Shown here in pieces: positions 17,692 to 26,313 of a stretch of DNA of 64,000 nucleotides. Made by a program: the position numbers and the translations under genes. This stretch comes from Njordibacter sp937773555 (GTDB lineage Bacteria; Pseudomonadota; Gammaproteobacteria; Pseudomonadales; Balneatricaceae): the NCBI RefSeq assembly GCF_047730085.1, contig NZ_CP159830.1, positions 1,488,001-1,552,000 of the forward strand, read 5' to 3'. The notes under the pieces were generated by a model. It saw nothing but the letters and a program-made list of their open reading frames with translations. It was not told the origin of the DNA and did not search any database. Each line of letters begins with the position of its first letter. Within the stretch, counting starts at the first letter, position 1.

Positions 17692-18429
17692 CTAAAAACG
17701 GACTAGCATCATTATTCCAACACCAATTAACAGGTAAGAGACTAATTTTTTTAGACTATCCACAGGAATATAGTGCACTAACTTTGCCCCCATTAAGGTA
17801 CCTCCCACCATGGTTAGGGCAAGTACAACAGCAAGCTTTATATCAACTTCACCATATAAAAGGTTGCCTAAAGTCGCTGATGCAGAGATAGGAATCTGAA
17901 TGACCTGAGACAAACCGATGGCTACTAGTACCGGCACTTTAAACCAAATAAGTATCGGAATTAATAATAGTGGGCCTCCAGTGCCAGTCAAGGATGAACC
18001 AATTCCTGCAACTAACCCAATAACCAACAAAGGTGTGTTTTTTTCGGTTTCCTGAGTGGATTGTGGGCCTACAGATTTACGAATTAATGCATTAACTCCA
18101 GAAGCCAGTATTAAAGTAGCTATCAATAATTCAAGGATATCCGCCGGAAAGAACGGTAGTAAAAAAGCCCCAATATAGGCACCAGGGAGAGCACCTAGGC
18201 AAACTTTCTTTGCCATTAACCAATTAATAGTCCCTTGACGGGCATATATCAAAGCACCTACTGATCCGGTAATCATGTAACTAAGCATACATGCGGGAAT
18301 GGCTGAGTGTAGGGAAATGCCACCCATAAACTTAAGCGCAGGAACTAATAAAACACCACCAACCCCAACACTACCAATTAGGATGCCAACAAAGAACACG
18401 ACAAAGGTTAACAGCGGTGGTAAGAACAT
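17692..18429 (-). CDS. TauE/SafE family exporter, probable sulfite or sulfonate exporter
   Basis: A 245-residue membrane protein with about eight hydrophobic helices in two repeats. Each repeat has the Gly-rich family signature (LIGSVGVGGVLLVPAL near residue 17 and GIGSSLTGTGGPLLLIP near residue 140). Family members export sulfite or related anions produced in sulfonate catabolism. It stands just upstream of the msm operon on the same strand (211-bp gap holding the msm promoter) and divergent from a LysR gene, so it probably protects the cell from the sulfite released by MsmABCD. Confidence 0.85.
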   Translation of the reverse strand: MFLPPLLTFVVFFVGILIGSVGVGGVLLVPALKFMGGISLHSAIPACMLSYMITGSVGALIYARQGTINWLMAKKVCLGALPGAYIGAFLLPFFPADILELLIATLILASGVNALIRKSVGPQSTQETEKNTPLLVIGLVAGIGSSLTGTGGPLLLIPILIWFKVPVLVAIGLSQVIQIPISASATLGNLLYGEVDIKLAVVLALTMVGGTLMGAKLVHYIPVDSLKKLVSYLLIGVGIMMLVRF

Positions 18430-18609
18430 AAAAGGTATCAGTAAGGCTAATAATAGTAATGGAATTTATTGTTTGAATTAAAACTATAGCACAAGATATT
18501 AGTACCTTACAGGCTCTGGGTGATAGACTAAATCGTGACTATTTGCTATTTCTTATTTTTTATCAATGACATTTGATTGACTTTAAATTTAAAAATCAAG
18601 GAGTTATAC

Positions 18610-19527
18610 GTGTTTTTAAGACAATTCCAATATCTCGTTGCACTAGAACAAGAGCAGCACTTTGGCCGAGCAGCCGAAAAATGCCATGTTTCTCAGCCCA
18701 GCTTATCCAGTGCCATTAAAAGCCTAGAAAAAGAGTTAGGTATCCCATTAATTCTTCGCAAGCAAAAATTTGAAGGCTTCACCGAAGAAGGAAAGCGCGT
18801 AGTTACTTGGGCCAAGCGCTTATTAGCTGACAGGTCAGCTATGGTGGAGGAGCTTAGCATTATGAGGCGTGATCTGAACGGGCGTTTGCGTATAGGAGCT
18901 ACGCCATTTAGCTCTCCCTTATTTCCAACTGTTAGCCAGCTTTTTCAACAACGCTATCCGTCTGTCCAATTAGATATTCAGTTTATAGGCACCGATCGAT
19001 TGGTTCAGGGCTTAACAAACTTTGAAATAGACATCGGTGTCACAGACCTAGATAACCCTGCTCTAGACCCTTTTGTCACCATGGAGTTATACGAAGAACC
19101 ATTATATTTACTGCTTCCCGATAATGATTGGTTGGATGATAGCCCAACTATCTCATGGGCTGACGCTTGCAAGTTACCACTTTGCTTACTTTCTAAATCA
19201 ATGCGAGAAAGGCAAATGATGGATGAGGCTTTTGAAACAGCAGGTGTACAATGTAAGCCAATCTTGGAATCAAATTCTATTTTTCAATTGGCTTTTCATA
19301 CCATGGCAGGAGATCTTGCCACCATTGTTCCCAAGCGCTTTGCCCATTTACCAAACACAAAACAAAAATTACTTGAATCACCAACCGTTTCCCAAACATT
19401 AGGATTGGTATGGGTGCACGGCAACCCTGTATTACCGATGACTAAAGCAACCTCTGCACTTATGCGAGAGGCCTTAGATGCTGGCGCATTTGAAAATTTC
19501 AGCTTTGTAGGAAAAGACTCGAGTTAA
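18610..19527 (+). CDS. LysR family regulator, candidate regulator of the msm locus
   Basis: A 305-residue LysR-type regulator. The N-terminal HTH (FLRQFQYLVALEQEQHFGRA, then SQPSLSSAIKSLEKELG) is followed by the effector domain from about residue 90 (GRLRIGATPFSSPL). The start is placed at GTG 18610, preceded by AAGGAG, because this gives the canonical LysR N-terminus; upstream in-frame ATG codons add residues not found in the family. Divergence from the exporter and msm operon suggests it controls them, but no operator was identified with confidence. Confidence 0.9.
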   Translation: MFLRQFQYLVALEQEQHFGRAAEKCHVSQPSLSSAIKSLEKELGIPLILRKQKFEGFTEEGKRVVTWAKRLLADRSAMVEELSIMRRDLNGRLRIGATPFSSPLFPTVSQLFQQRYPSVQLDIQFIGTDRLVQGLTNFEIDIGVTDLDNPALDPFVTMELYEEPLYLLLPDNDWLDDSPTISWADACKLPLCLLSKSMRERQMMDEAFETAGVQCKPILESNSIFQLAFHTMAGDLATIVPKRFAHLPNTKQKLLESPTVSQTLGLVWVHGNPVLPMTKATSALMREALDAGAFENFSFVGKDSS

Positions 19528-19623
19528 ACAACTCCGCTTAAAGCATGGCGAATTAAAGACCGTTTAGTTTAGGTGGAACCATAGCTATTTGTGGACCAAC
19601 AACTACTAAGTGAGAGAAGCACT

Positions 19624-19851
19624 ATGAAACCAGTGACGCATAAGCCAATGCTCAGACCAACACTAGCGCAGGCAGAAGCATTGATAGGCGGCCGTGCTAC
19701 CTTAGTTTTTGAACAAAGTGGCATGCAGGTATTAGCTGATGAGGAAGGTTTGATGAAAAGCTTGGCATTAAATACTGAGGCTACTGAGCTATGTGGTGTG
19801 CGCATCATCGGTAACGCTATTATATTAACAGGAGAATCGATGTGGAAGTAG
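19624..19851 (+). CDS. Small protein resembling DUF3846
   Basis: A 75-residue protein with the pattern of the DUF3846 family: a TLAQAEALIGG start, then VLADEEGLMKSLALNTEAT, then a VRIIGNAIIL strand. The ATG at 19624 is preceded by GAGAAG and replaces a longer frame without a ribosome site. The function of the family is unknown, and members are common in phages and plasmids, which would fit an accessory region. No connection with its neighbours is evident. Confidence 0.55.
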   Translation: MKPVTHKPMLRPTLAQAEALIGGRATLVFEQSGMQVLADEEGLMKSLALNTEATELCGVRIIGNAIILTGESMWK

Positions 19852-20166
19852 CGAGGTAGATACGTATCCGCTTTATGGTAATCACCTAAAAACTCAGACA
19901 GACTCGCTTAATTACTGTGACACCCTATTGGGTCGATATATTGGCTTCTTATACTTGCTGATGGCTTCAGCTGACCCAGGGCATAGACTATATCCAACGG
20001 TGCAATAGTTTTAGCACTCCCTATCACCAATGAGGACATTAAGCCTAAAAATACCAGAGTGTATAGTTAATCGACAAGATTAAGTGTTTATAGCGGTGTT
20101 TGTGCCGTTTTTAAAATGCACTGATTGCACTACAAGCATTAGGTTTACCAGCCTCACTTAAGAAAA
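19852..20166. other. Non-coding stretch between DUF3846-like gene and the 37-bp tandem repeat
   Basis: About 315 bp with no frame worth calling on either strand, ending at the 37-bp tandem repeat that overlaps the end of the next gene. Confidence 0.5.
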
Positions 20167-20240
20167 TCAAAAGCAATCACACATCGTTCAACGTCTTTTA
20201 AAGTCAAAAGCAATCACACATCGTTCAACGTCTTTTAAAA
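20167..20240. repeat. 37-bp tandem duplication across a gene end
   Basis: Two adjoining 37-bp copies (20167-20203 and 20204-20240) that differ only in the last base. The second copy holds the last codons of the TPR/2OG-oxygenase gene, while the first lies at and beyond its stop. Because 37 is not a multiple of three, the duplication puts a new reading frame at the end of the gene. Confidence 0.95.
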
Positions 20241-21948
20241 CTGGAATAGTTCGATGAAAAAGTGATGATGGAAACAATACGATATCTCCATTACATGGTT
20301 GATAAATTTGCCGGGGATAGTCCTCATTTTCAATCGGATAATCATAACCATGTAGTCCAAATTCGATCGCACCTTCATGCTCTTCAGGCGACTCTACAGT
20401 TTTTAAATAAAACACACCACTCACCCAGCCTGCTGAATGTATATGAGACGTTTGATGGCCATTTTTTAACATACGGACATACCAAGCTTTTATATTATTT
20501 TGTTTGGGCCAATTTTGAATGAGCCCATTATCAAGAGATTTAAATTTTTCTAAGAACAATTCGAGCTCTTTTTCAATTGCACTTTCCAAAATCTTAAGCG
20601 TTTTATTAGGTTTAGAAAACAGATTCCCAGATGTATGGAACCCTGATACTGTGGCATGGTTTTTAGGTTCCCAAGCGGTGTTTTTTTCATTCATTTCAAC
20701 CAATAGAGTATTAATGAATTCATTATGGTTAGGGATATGGTTTTTTATGTTACTAAATGTAATTAGCTCATTGGGTTTTTTGCAAAATGGATAAGCATCT
20801 GTTTGCTCCATTTGATGTGCCGCAAATGCGCTCATCGCTGCCACACGAATATTGGAAGGATTTTTTTTTGCTATAGATTCAATACGGTCATTAAAATCAT
20901 CATAATGTTCTAAAAAATATGTACTTTCTAAAGCCTTAGCCACTGAGTATCTATCTGTTAACTTGTCAAAACAATCTCTTGCTTCTTTGTATCTATTATT
21001 TTCCTGGAAAAGACTACCCAGATTCTTATAGGCATCTGAATAATCAGGTTTAAGCTTTAGCGCTTTCTTATAGCTCTCTATTGCGGCCGCCACATTCCCT
21101 CCATCGTTCAGAGCAGCAGCCATATTGTAATGTGTCTCAGGTGAATCAGCGGTGATTTTTAGAGCCTTTTTATAGCTATTTACAGCAGCATCAAATTGAT
21201 CCAAGGCGGCATTTGATGCCCCTGTAATATTATAAAGAAGAGAGGAATTTGGAAAACGATCCAACATTTTACTAGCATTAGTCAGGGCCTGTTTGAATTT
21301 TCCCTGTGTGTAAAGGCTGATAATCAATTGTTGCTCTTCGGATGAAGGGTCTTGTTGCGCTACCAACACAACTCCAGTTAACAACTTTAGAGCCTTAAGC
21401 GCCTGTTTATTGTGTGGGAATTTATGTAAAATATTTTGGTAAATAGTCTTTGCTTGTTCTAGATTACCCCCTTTAGATGCACGCTTTGCGACTCTGAAGG
21501 CCTGATCGAGTTGCATATTATCTAGAATGTTGGGTTTGGGGATAGCGGCAGCCTCCAAAGGCACTGCGACACTCTTGTTGATCTTTAAACCCTGTTTTGT
21601 GAGACTTTTTTCTAGCTGATCTAAAGCTTCACCAGTGAATCCTTGTTGTTGGGCCTTAACAGACACCGCTTGTGCATCAGCTGTGCGATCAAGTTTTATC
21701 AAAGCGTTAATGTAGCTTAACCAGAATTGAACGATTGCAGGATTAGCTGCAGTAGCTGCTTTAAAAAAAGGCAATGATGCTTGTATTTTACCCACACCAA
21801 CAGCCAAAACACCCATATTATGATTAGCATCAGCATGGTTAGGCTGTACATTTATAATAGTAGTATATAGCCTCTGGGCTTCTTGAAGCTGCCCAGCCTT
21901 ATGGGCTTCAACACCCTTCTTTAACAGTTCACCTAATGACAATTCCAT
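20188..21948 (-). CDS. TPR protein with C-terminal putative 2OG-Fe(II) oxygenase domain
   Basis: A 586-residue protein. Two groups of tetratricopeptide repeats (about residues 5-85 and 130-330, for example EAQRLYTTIINVQPNHADA and SYKKALKLKPDYSDAYKNLG) are followed by a C-terminal domain of the putative 2OG-Fe(II) oxygenase type. That domain has a first iron His in HIHSAGWVSGVFYL and a distal His in SSLFHRTIPV. Such proteins are thought to hydroxylate proteins or glycans, but the substrate is unknown. The last residues read AFDFKRR because of a 37-bp tandem duplication; without it the frame would end AFDFLK. The catalytic residues are untouched, so the protein is probably still active. Confidence 0.82.
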   Translation of the reverse strand: MELSLGELLKKGVEAHKAGQLQEAQRLYTTIINVQPNHADANHNMGVLAVGVGKIQASLPFFKAATAANPAIVQFWLSYINALIKLDRTADAQAVSVKAQQQGFTGEALDQLEKSLTKQGLKINKSVAVPLEAAAIPKPNILDNMQLDQAFRVAKRASKGGNLEQAKTIYQNILHKFPHNKQALKALKLLTGVVLVAQQDPSSEEQQLIISLYTQGKFKQALTNASKMLDRFPNSSLLYNITGASNAALDQFDAAVNSYKKALKITADSPETHYNMAAALNDGGNVAAAIESYKKALKLKPDYSDAYKNLGSLFQENNRYKEARDCFDKLTDRYSVAKALESTYFLEHYDDFNDRIESIAKKNPSNIRVAAMSAFAAHQMEQTDAYPFCKKPNELITFSNIKNHIPNHNEFINTLLVEMNEKNTAWEPKNHATVSGFHTSGNLFSKPNKTLKILESAIEKELELFLEKFKSLDNGLIQNWPKQNNIKAWYVRMLKNGHQTSHIHSAGWVSGVFYLKTVESPEEHEGAIEFGLHGYDYPIENEDYPRQIYQPCNGDIVLFPSSLFHRTIPVLKDVERCVIAFDFKRR

Positions 21949-22254
21949 AAAAAAATCCACAACGTATCCATTAGTTAAATACTAACATTGGGGCACGTTG
22001 ATATAAAGATTTATTGGATTGATAAGCGCGGATTCATTGTAAATTGGTGAGTTTAAATATTTAGCCTGTGGGTGTCTAGAGAAGTTAGTTTAGGTTAAGG
22101 CAAACCAACCCGAAAGATAATTCTTAGACGTTATGCGCACTTCCACGCAACAAGAGGTGTTGTCTGAGGCCTAAGTAACCAGTGTTAAACTGTGCCTATT
22201 TAATTGGGGCTAGGGAGAAGCTTACCCCCTAGCTATTCTAGACATATTTTTTAG
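21949..22254. other. Non-coding stretch upstream of the TPR gene
   Basis: About 306 bp with no supportable gene. It contains the leader of the TPR gene (minus strand) and the region after the following cupin gene. No promoter or terminator was clear. Confidence 0.45.
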
Positions 22255-22608
22255 TTAATGTTTGTCACCCCAAACACCATGGAATTCGTAAGCAACAGCT
22301 TGTTGGGCACCGACTACCCATGCGTCATGGCCAGGCTCAATTGAATAAGCATCACCGGCTGAGTATGTCGCCTCAGTGCCATCATCATGACGGCAGGTAA
22401 TGGTTCCTTCAACAATAACACCAAGATGTTTAGCCTCACAACTTTGGGTCCCAACAACAGGCTGGATGTCCTTCGACCATATCCAGCCAGGCTGAACAAC
22501 AAGTTTCATAACACGCTGCCCAGCAATATTAACAGTTTCAACACGGGCATTATTTGGCGTACTTACATCTGAGTCTGTAGCAAAATTCTTAATTTCTATG
22601 GAAGACAT
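22255..22608 (-). CDS. Cupin domain protein
   Basis: A 117-residue single-domain cupin. Motif 1 lies around GTQSCEAKHLGVIVEGTITCRHDDG and motif 2 around GDAYSIEPGHDAWVVG. The first motif has only one of the usual two His, so metal binding may be altered. AAAGGAA precedes the start. Its closest look-alikes in the window are two further cupins at 23.5 and 37.1 kb. The substrate is unknown. Confidence 0.75.
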   Translation of the reverse strand: MSSIEIKNFATDSDVSTPNNARVETVNIAGQRVMKLVVQPGWIWSKDIQPVVGTQSCEAKHLGVIVEGTITCRHDDGTEATYSAGDAYSIEPGHDAWVVGAQQAVAYEFHGVWGDKH

Positions 22609-22710
22609 TTTAATTCCTTTAATTTAGAGGTTTAGTCTGCTTTAGCACAAAGGCTTCGCGAGCTAAGTATAATCTGCGCTAGTTAAACTTGGCGTCGTCA
22701 TCAAAATCGG

Positions 22711-22989
22711 TTAATTTATATGGTTAAGTGTCACTTCACCAATAACACTTTCCATAGAGACAATATCTGGGTTAGCCATGCGCTTATCCCTTTCGGCATC
22801 CGCTTTGTCCATCGCTGCTTGGCTCTCATAGATCGATACTGCGATCAATTTGCTACCCTCACTTCTTATGCCAATAAGTTGTTCTGCTGATGGAAAATCC
22901 TTTACTGCATTCGCAGCATAAGATAAGGCGGCAGCATCTGCTACTTCTTGAGAAATCAAAGTTATTGTAGTGATTCTAACTATCGACAT
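22711..22989 (-). CDS. Small dimeric alpha-beta barrel (ABM-like) protein
   Basis: A 92-residue protein with the length and pattern of antibiotic-biosynthesis-monooxygenase-like or dimeric alpha-beta barrel proteins. It opens with a strand (VRITTITLIS), has a helix with PSAEQLIGIRS, then KLIAVSIYESQAAMDKA. GGAG precedes the start. It sits 102 bp upstream of the cupin gene on the same strand, so they may form a small operon. No reaction can be assigned. Confidence 0.55.
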   Translation of the reverse strand: MSIVRITTITLISQEVADAAALSYAANAVKDFPSAEQLIGIRSEGSKLIAVSIYESQAAMDKADAERDKRMANPDIVSMESVIGEVTLNHIN

Positions 22990-23256
22990 AATGCTCTCCT
23001 TGAATAAATTAATGCTTCAGTTATTGAAATAACTAACATTTGTAAGCCTAACCAACATTAAAACTTAAGTAAACAATATCGCCTCAGCCGTTAAATTGTA
23101 GGCCTTTTATACATCGACTGTGATTCACACATTAAGCCCTGTTTGATAAACCACTACTTTATTTCAATGTAAGAAAACGTATGTGAGTATTTAAGACTGA
23201 AGGCTGATTGGTCATTCTTTCCATTTTTCTACTGCATTATTTAACCTTTGAGTTAT

Positions 23257-23417
23257 ATGAATCCAGATAAAATGAAAGCTTATATAACCCTATGGTCTAG
23301 AGAAGATTTGTCTGATGAGTTAAAGAAAATGAGAAACCTATTTTGGTTATAGGCGGCTCTCATGACAATGAAGTGTTTTGTGAAGCAGCCAAATCAGATA
23401 TTTTCCTGTATCAATGA
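23257..23417 (+). pseudogene. Remnant of an alpha/beta hydrolase C-terminus
   Basis: A short frame (ending REDLSDELKKMRNLFWL) shifts into a second frame reading EKPILVIGGSHDNEVFCEAA. The second part is the typical strand and Asp loop before the catalytic His of alpha/beta hydrolases. Both parts end in stops, and no 5' or 3' remainder was found, so this is a decayed fragment. Confidence 0.4.
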
Positions 23418-23474
23418 CGATCTCATGTAAGTAGTATTTATAGTACTATTGGCACAGAAAAAAGGACGTTTTTA

Positions 23475-23825
23475 ATGAAGCATTTGTTTAAGCTCGACAA
23501 TCAACAATTAACTGAGGTAATTAGTGACACTTTAGAGGGATGGACCGTTGTTCGGGGTAGTCCTACAATGAAAACTTGGATACTCCATACATCCAATGAT
23601 GGCAGTATGATTTCTGGTATCTGGACAGCCACCCCAGGCACCTATCATGCTACTTATGCCGAATATGAATTCGTTCATCTCATAGAAGGCCGTATCACCA
23701 TTACACCCGATGGTGGACAACCCATGGACGTAGGCCCAGGGGATGCCTTTGTGGTAGACGTAGGGTTTAAAGGTACCTGGGAAATCAAAGAGTCTGTGGT
23801 TAAGCATTTTGACATTAAGCTATGA
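23475..23825 (+). CDS. Cupin protein of the DUF861/EutQ-like type
   Basis: A 116-residue cupin with GTYHATYAEYEFVHLIEGRI as motif 1 and GDAFVVDVGFKGTWEI as motif 2. The Trp and Gly positions after the second motif match the (S)-ureidoglycine/EutQ-like DUF861 group. AAGGACG stands before the ATG. It is a single-gene unit between a hydrolase remnant and the squalene-synthase-like gene. The substrate is unknown. Confidence 0.7.
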   Translation: MKHLFKLDNQQLTEVISDTLEGWTVVRGSPTMKTWILHTSNDGSMISGIWTATPGTYHATYAEYEFVHLIEGRITITPDGGQPMDVGPGDAFVVDVGFKGTWEIKESVVKHFDIKL

Positions 23826-24014
23826 GGTTTATTACGACGTATGACTGATGTGTCTATTCATTCAAAGTATGTGCCTAATTGATTAAAAGTATGGGTAGCG
23901 TTTCTTTTATTTAACATAGCCATTGTATAGACCTCAAGGTCGATTTTCATGAAATTTTCAAGATTAAGGTTGCCAGCCCCACCCTTGTTAACCATTATCA
24001 GTTAAACTTAGTCT

Positions 24015-25049
24015 ATGAATCGATTTCGGCTGATAGATACCAGTGGCCATACGGACAGTGAGTATCAAGACTATATTTTACAAGGGGTATCACGTACCTT
24101 TGCGTTAACTATTCCCCAGTTGTCAAAGGATCTTGTGCAGGTGGTGGGCAATGCCTATTTATGGTGTCGTATGGCCGATACTATTGAAGATGATCCACAG
24201 CTTGCCTTAGCCCTAAAAGGACATTTTAGTCACCAACTCGCAGGCTTGTTAGAGAGCAAAGAGTCGACTACCGCTTGGGTGGCAGAATTACAGCCGCAGC
24301 TGCACCAAGATACCGCACCCGCTGAGCTCGACTTAATTGCCAACAGTCAGCGTATTTTGCGTTTATTTCGTAGCTTTAGCCCAACCCAGCAACGCATTAT
24401 TCAGCAATGCGTAGCCACTATGGTGCAAGGTATGATGCACTATCAGGCCCATCAACCCCACTCAGGTTTGCCTAATATTCCGGCGCTTAACGACTATTGT
24501 TATCATGTGGCCGGTATTGTTGGTGAGATGCTGACATTGCTCTACTGCGATTACTCGAGCAAACTCAGACACAACAAAGCCCAGCTTATGCCCTTGGCCG
24601 TATCCTTTGGCCAAGGTTTGCAAATGACCAATATTCTCAAGGATATTTGGCAAGACCAAGGTCGTGAAATTTGCTGGTTACCGCAAGATGTATTTAGCAA
24701 ATACAACATTGAATTACAGGATTTATCAAAGCAACGCACCAACCCTGATTTTCACCGGGGAGTGAGGGAACTGGTGGCTATTGCTCATGGTCACCTGCAG
24801 GACGCCTTAAGCTATACACTAATGACCCCAAAGGCTGAACAGGGCTACCGCAACTTTTGCCTATGGGCCATTGGTATGGCCTTATTAACCTTAAAGAACA
24901 TCCATAAGCAGCCCGATTTTGAACACAGTTCGCAGATCAAAATTTCCCGCAATAAGGTTAAAATCATCTTTGTCGTGACCCGTTTTATTGGCCGCAGTAA
25001 TAGCTTGGTTAAGTTGTTTTTTAAACGTGTAGCCCGCGGTTTACCTTAA
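24015..25049 (+). CDS. Squalene/phytoene synthase family protein
   Basis: A 344-residue head-to-head prenyl synthase homologue. The first Asp-rich motif is DTIEDD (about residue 56) and the second area holds GLQMTNILKDIWQDQGREICWLP (about residues 200-222), as in farnesyl-diphosphate farnesyltransferase. YHVAGIVGEMLTLLY is also typical. The C-terminus is basic and hydrophobic, consistent with membrane association. No hopanoid or carotenoid genes accompany it here, so the product (squalene or a related C30 compound) is an inference from the family. Confidence 0.85.
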   Translation: MNRFRLIDTSGHTDSEYQDYILQGVSRTFALTIPQLSKDLVQVVGNAYLWCRMADTIEDDPQLALALKGHFSHQLAGLLESKESTTAWVAELQPQLHQDTAPAELDLIANSQRILRLFRSFSPTQQRIIQQCVATMVQGMMHYQAHQPHSGLPNIPALNDYCYHVAGIVGEMLTLLYCDYSSKLRHNKAQLMPLAVSFGQGLQMTNILKDIWQDQGREICWLPQDVFSKYNIELQDLSKQRTNPDFHRGVRELVAIAHGHLQDALSYTLMTPKAEQGYRNFCLWAIGMALLTLKNIHKQPDFEHSSQIKISRNKVKIIFVVTRFIGRSNSLVKLFFKRVARGLP

Positions 25050-25380
25050 TAGCAATTGGTTTAAAAAAGAGCCGTAGGTTTACTTTCAAAGACTGACGAC
25101 GAGCCTCAGGCAAAGCAACCGTTTTCAGGTCAATCCCTAAAGTGAAAAATCAATGCTCCTTAAGTGTTAAAGCTATCTTCTAGTATAGGCACCCCACAGG
25201 CCCTTTAAAAGTCCAGTAAGTGATTAATAGTCTATAAGCAGATCCCTCAGGCTTATAGAGCCTTTGAATACCAATAGCTACAAGTATACTAAGATATATT
25301 TAGTATATATTAATTCCCTAATTTATAATCTCCAGAATATGCCTCTGATTTGTCTTAAAGTCTGGACACAGTCATTATTG
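25050..25380. other. Non-coding stretch after the squalene-synthase-like gene
   Basis: About 330 AT-rich bases. One short plus-strand frame (25264-25476) has no ribosome site and overlaps the broken secreted-protein gene. Nothing else is supported. Confidence 0.45.
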
Positions 25381-25569
25381 CTAGCCCAAAAGGTTCTCCC
25401 AAGCCTTATCAAGGTCACCCCCTATGCTAGGCAAAATGCTAAGGTCAACTTCTTTTCCTACCTCACCCAGAGCTGAATCAAACGATTTTTCAAATTCATC
25501 TGATTGTAATTGAGACAGTGAGTCTTTGAGGGTTTCATTTTCTTTGATAGCTTTCCCAACTAACTCCAT
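25381..25569 (-). pseudogene. C-terminal half of a broken small secreted protein
   Basis: This frame (MELVGKAIKEN... to ...DKAWENLLG) continues the upstream secreted protein in a different frame. Adding one A to the run of eight A on the minus strand (25582-25589) would join them: DLIKKK-SEELMELVGKAIKE. The whole product would be about 157 residues. It is amphipathic and rich in Asp and Glu, and has no recognised domain. Confidence 0.55.
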
Positions 25570-25844
25570 GAGCTCTTCAGATTTTTTTTGATCAAATCAG
25601 CCAATAAGATTGTAGTTACAATGTCATTTACCATTATATAAAAGCTTTTGCCATATATGCCCGATTCTATTTCCCCTGCCTTATTATTTGCTACCAAATT
25701 TGCTTTACTTTGGGCGGACATCCCTTTGTATACTTTGCCATCAGGACCTAATACTTCTCCAGTTTTGAAAGTGAGAGCTATTACTTGATGGTTTGGCATT
25801 AAACTAACAATTAAACAAAGACTGCTAAGTAATAACTTTTTCAT
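25560..25844 (-). CDS. Small secreted protein, N-terminal half (frame broken at A8)
   Basis: A 94-residue frame with a clear signal peptide (MKKLLLSSLCLIVSLMPNHQVIA) after a GAGGAG ribosome site. The mature part begins LTFKTGEVLGPDGKVYKGMSAQSKANL. It ends shortly after a run of eight A, beyond which the natural continuation lies in another frame. A sequencing error, phase variation by slippage, or true decay are all possible. The family was not recognised. It stands alone between the squalene-synthase-like gene and the flagellin. Confidence 0.55.
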   Translation of the reverse strand: MKKLLLSSLCLIVSLMPNHQVIALTFKTGEVLGPDGKVYKGMSAQSKANLVANNKAGEIESGIYGKSFYIMVNDIVTTILLADLIKKNLKSSWS

Positions 25845-26313
25845 AACGGCTCCTCAATTCTGATCTATTCAAGTGGTGCAGTTCATTCTAAAGTTGGCTT
25901 TTATCTATATTTTTTATTAGATTAGGTTTTGATTGCTATGTTTACCGTGAAATTTTCACCATAATTGGGGTTTAATAGCAAATCAAAGCCCTCCCTTTTT
26001 CCTCCTGTACCCCTTCAAACACAGGGATGTTTAACCATTAACTTTTGTAGTTGGCCCATGTTAAGGTCTAATACCAACCCAAGACCTAAAGCTATTATTG
26101 TATGTTATCCATAGATGAGGCGGCTTTGATATAGCCTTTAGAACTTCTTTCCCACACTGAAGCTTGCTGAGTTACCACTCACGCCACCTATTGAGAGAGG
26201 TGGCGTGCAACACCCAGGGATTGTCAATAATCCGTTTCCATATTGGTGTCCACAATACGTTAGCCATTTTTGGCCGTTTTATAGAAAATGGCTTAACTTC
26301 ACCCTACCTTTTG
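25845..26313. other. Non-coding stretch with hairpins, downstream of flagellin
   Basis: About 470 bp without a gene. It contains the perfect 10-bp hairpin described separately and a 9-bp inverted repeat AGCCATTTT / AAAATGGCT at about 26260-26291 close to the flagellin stop, which may end its transcript. Confidence 0.5.
26180..26207. repeat. Perfect 10-bp inverted repeat
   Basis: CACGCCACCT and AGGTGGCGTG flank an 8-base loop. It is GC-rich in AT-rich surroundings and has no T-run, so it is more likely an RNA stabiliser or protein site than a terminator. Confidence 0.6.

Noticed and set aside
25582..25589. Programmed ribosomal frameshift at A8
   Set aside because: No downstream stimulatory structure or ribosome-like internal site was evident. 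Error, slippage or decay are simpler.
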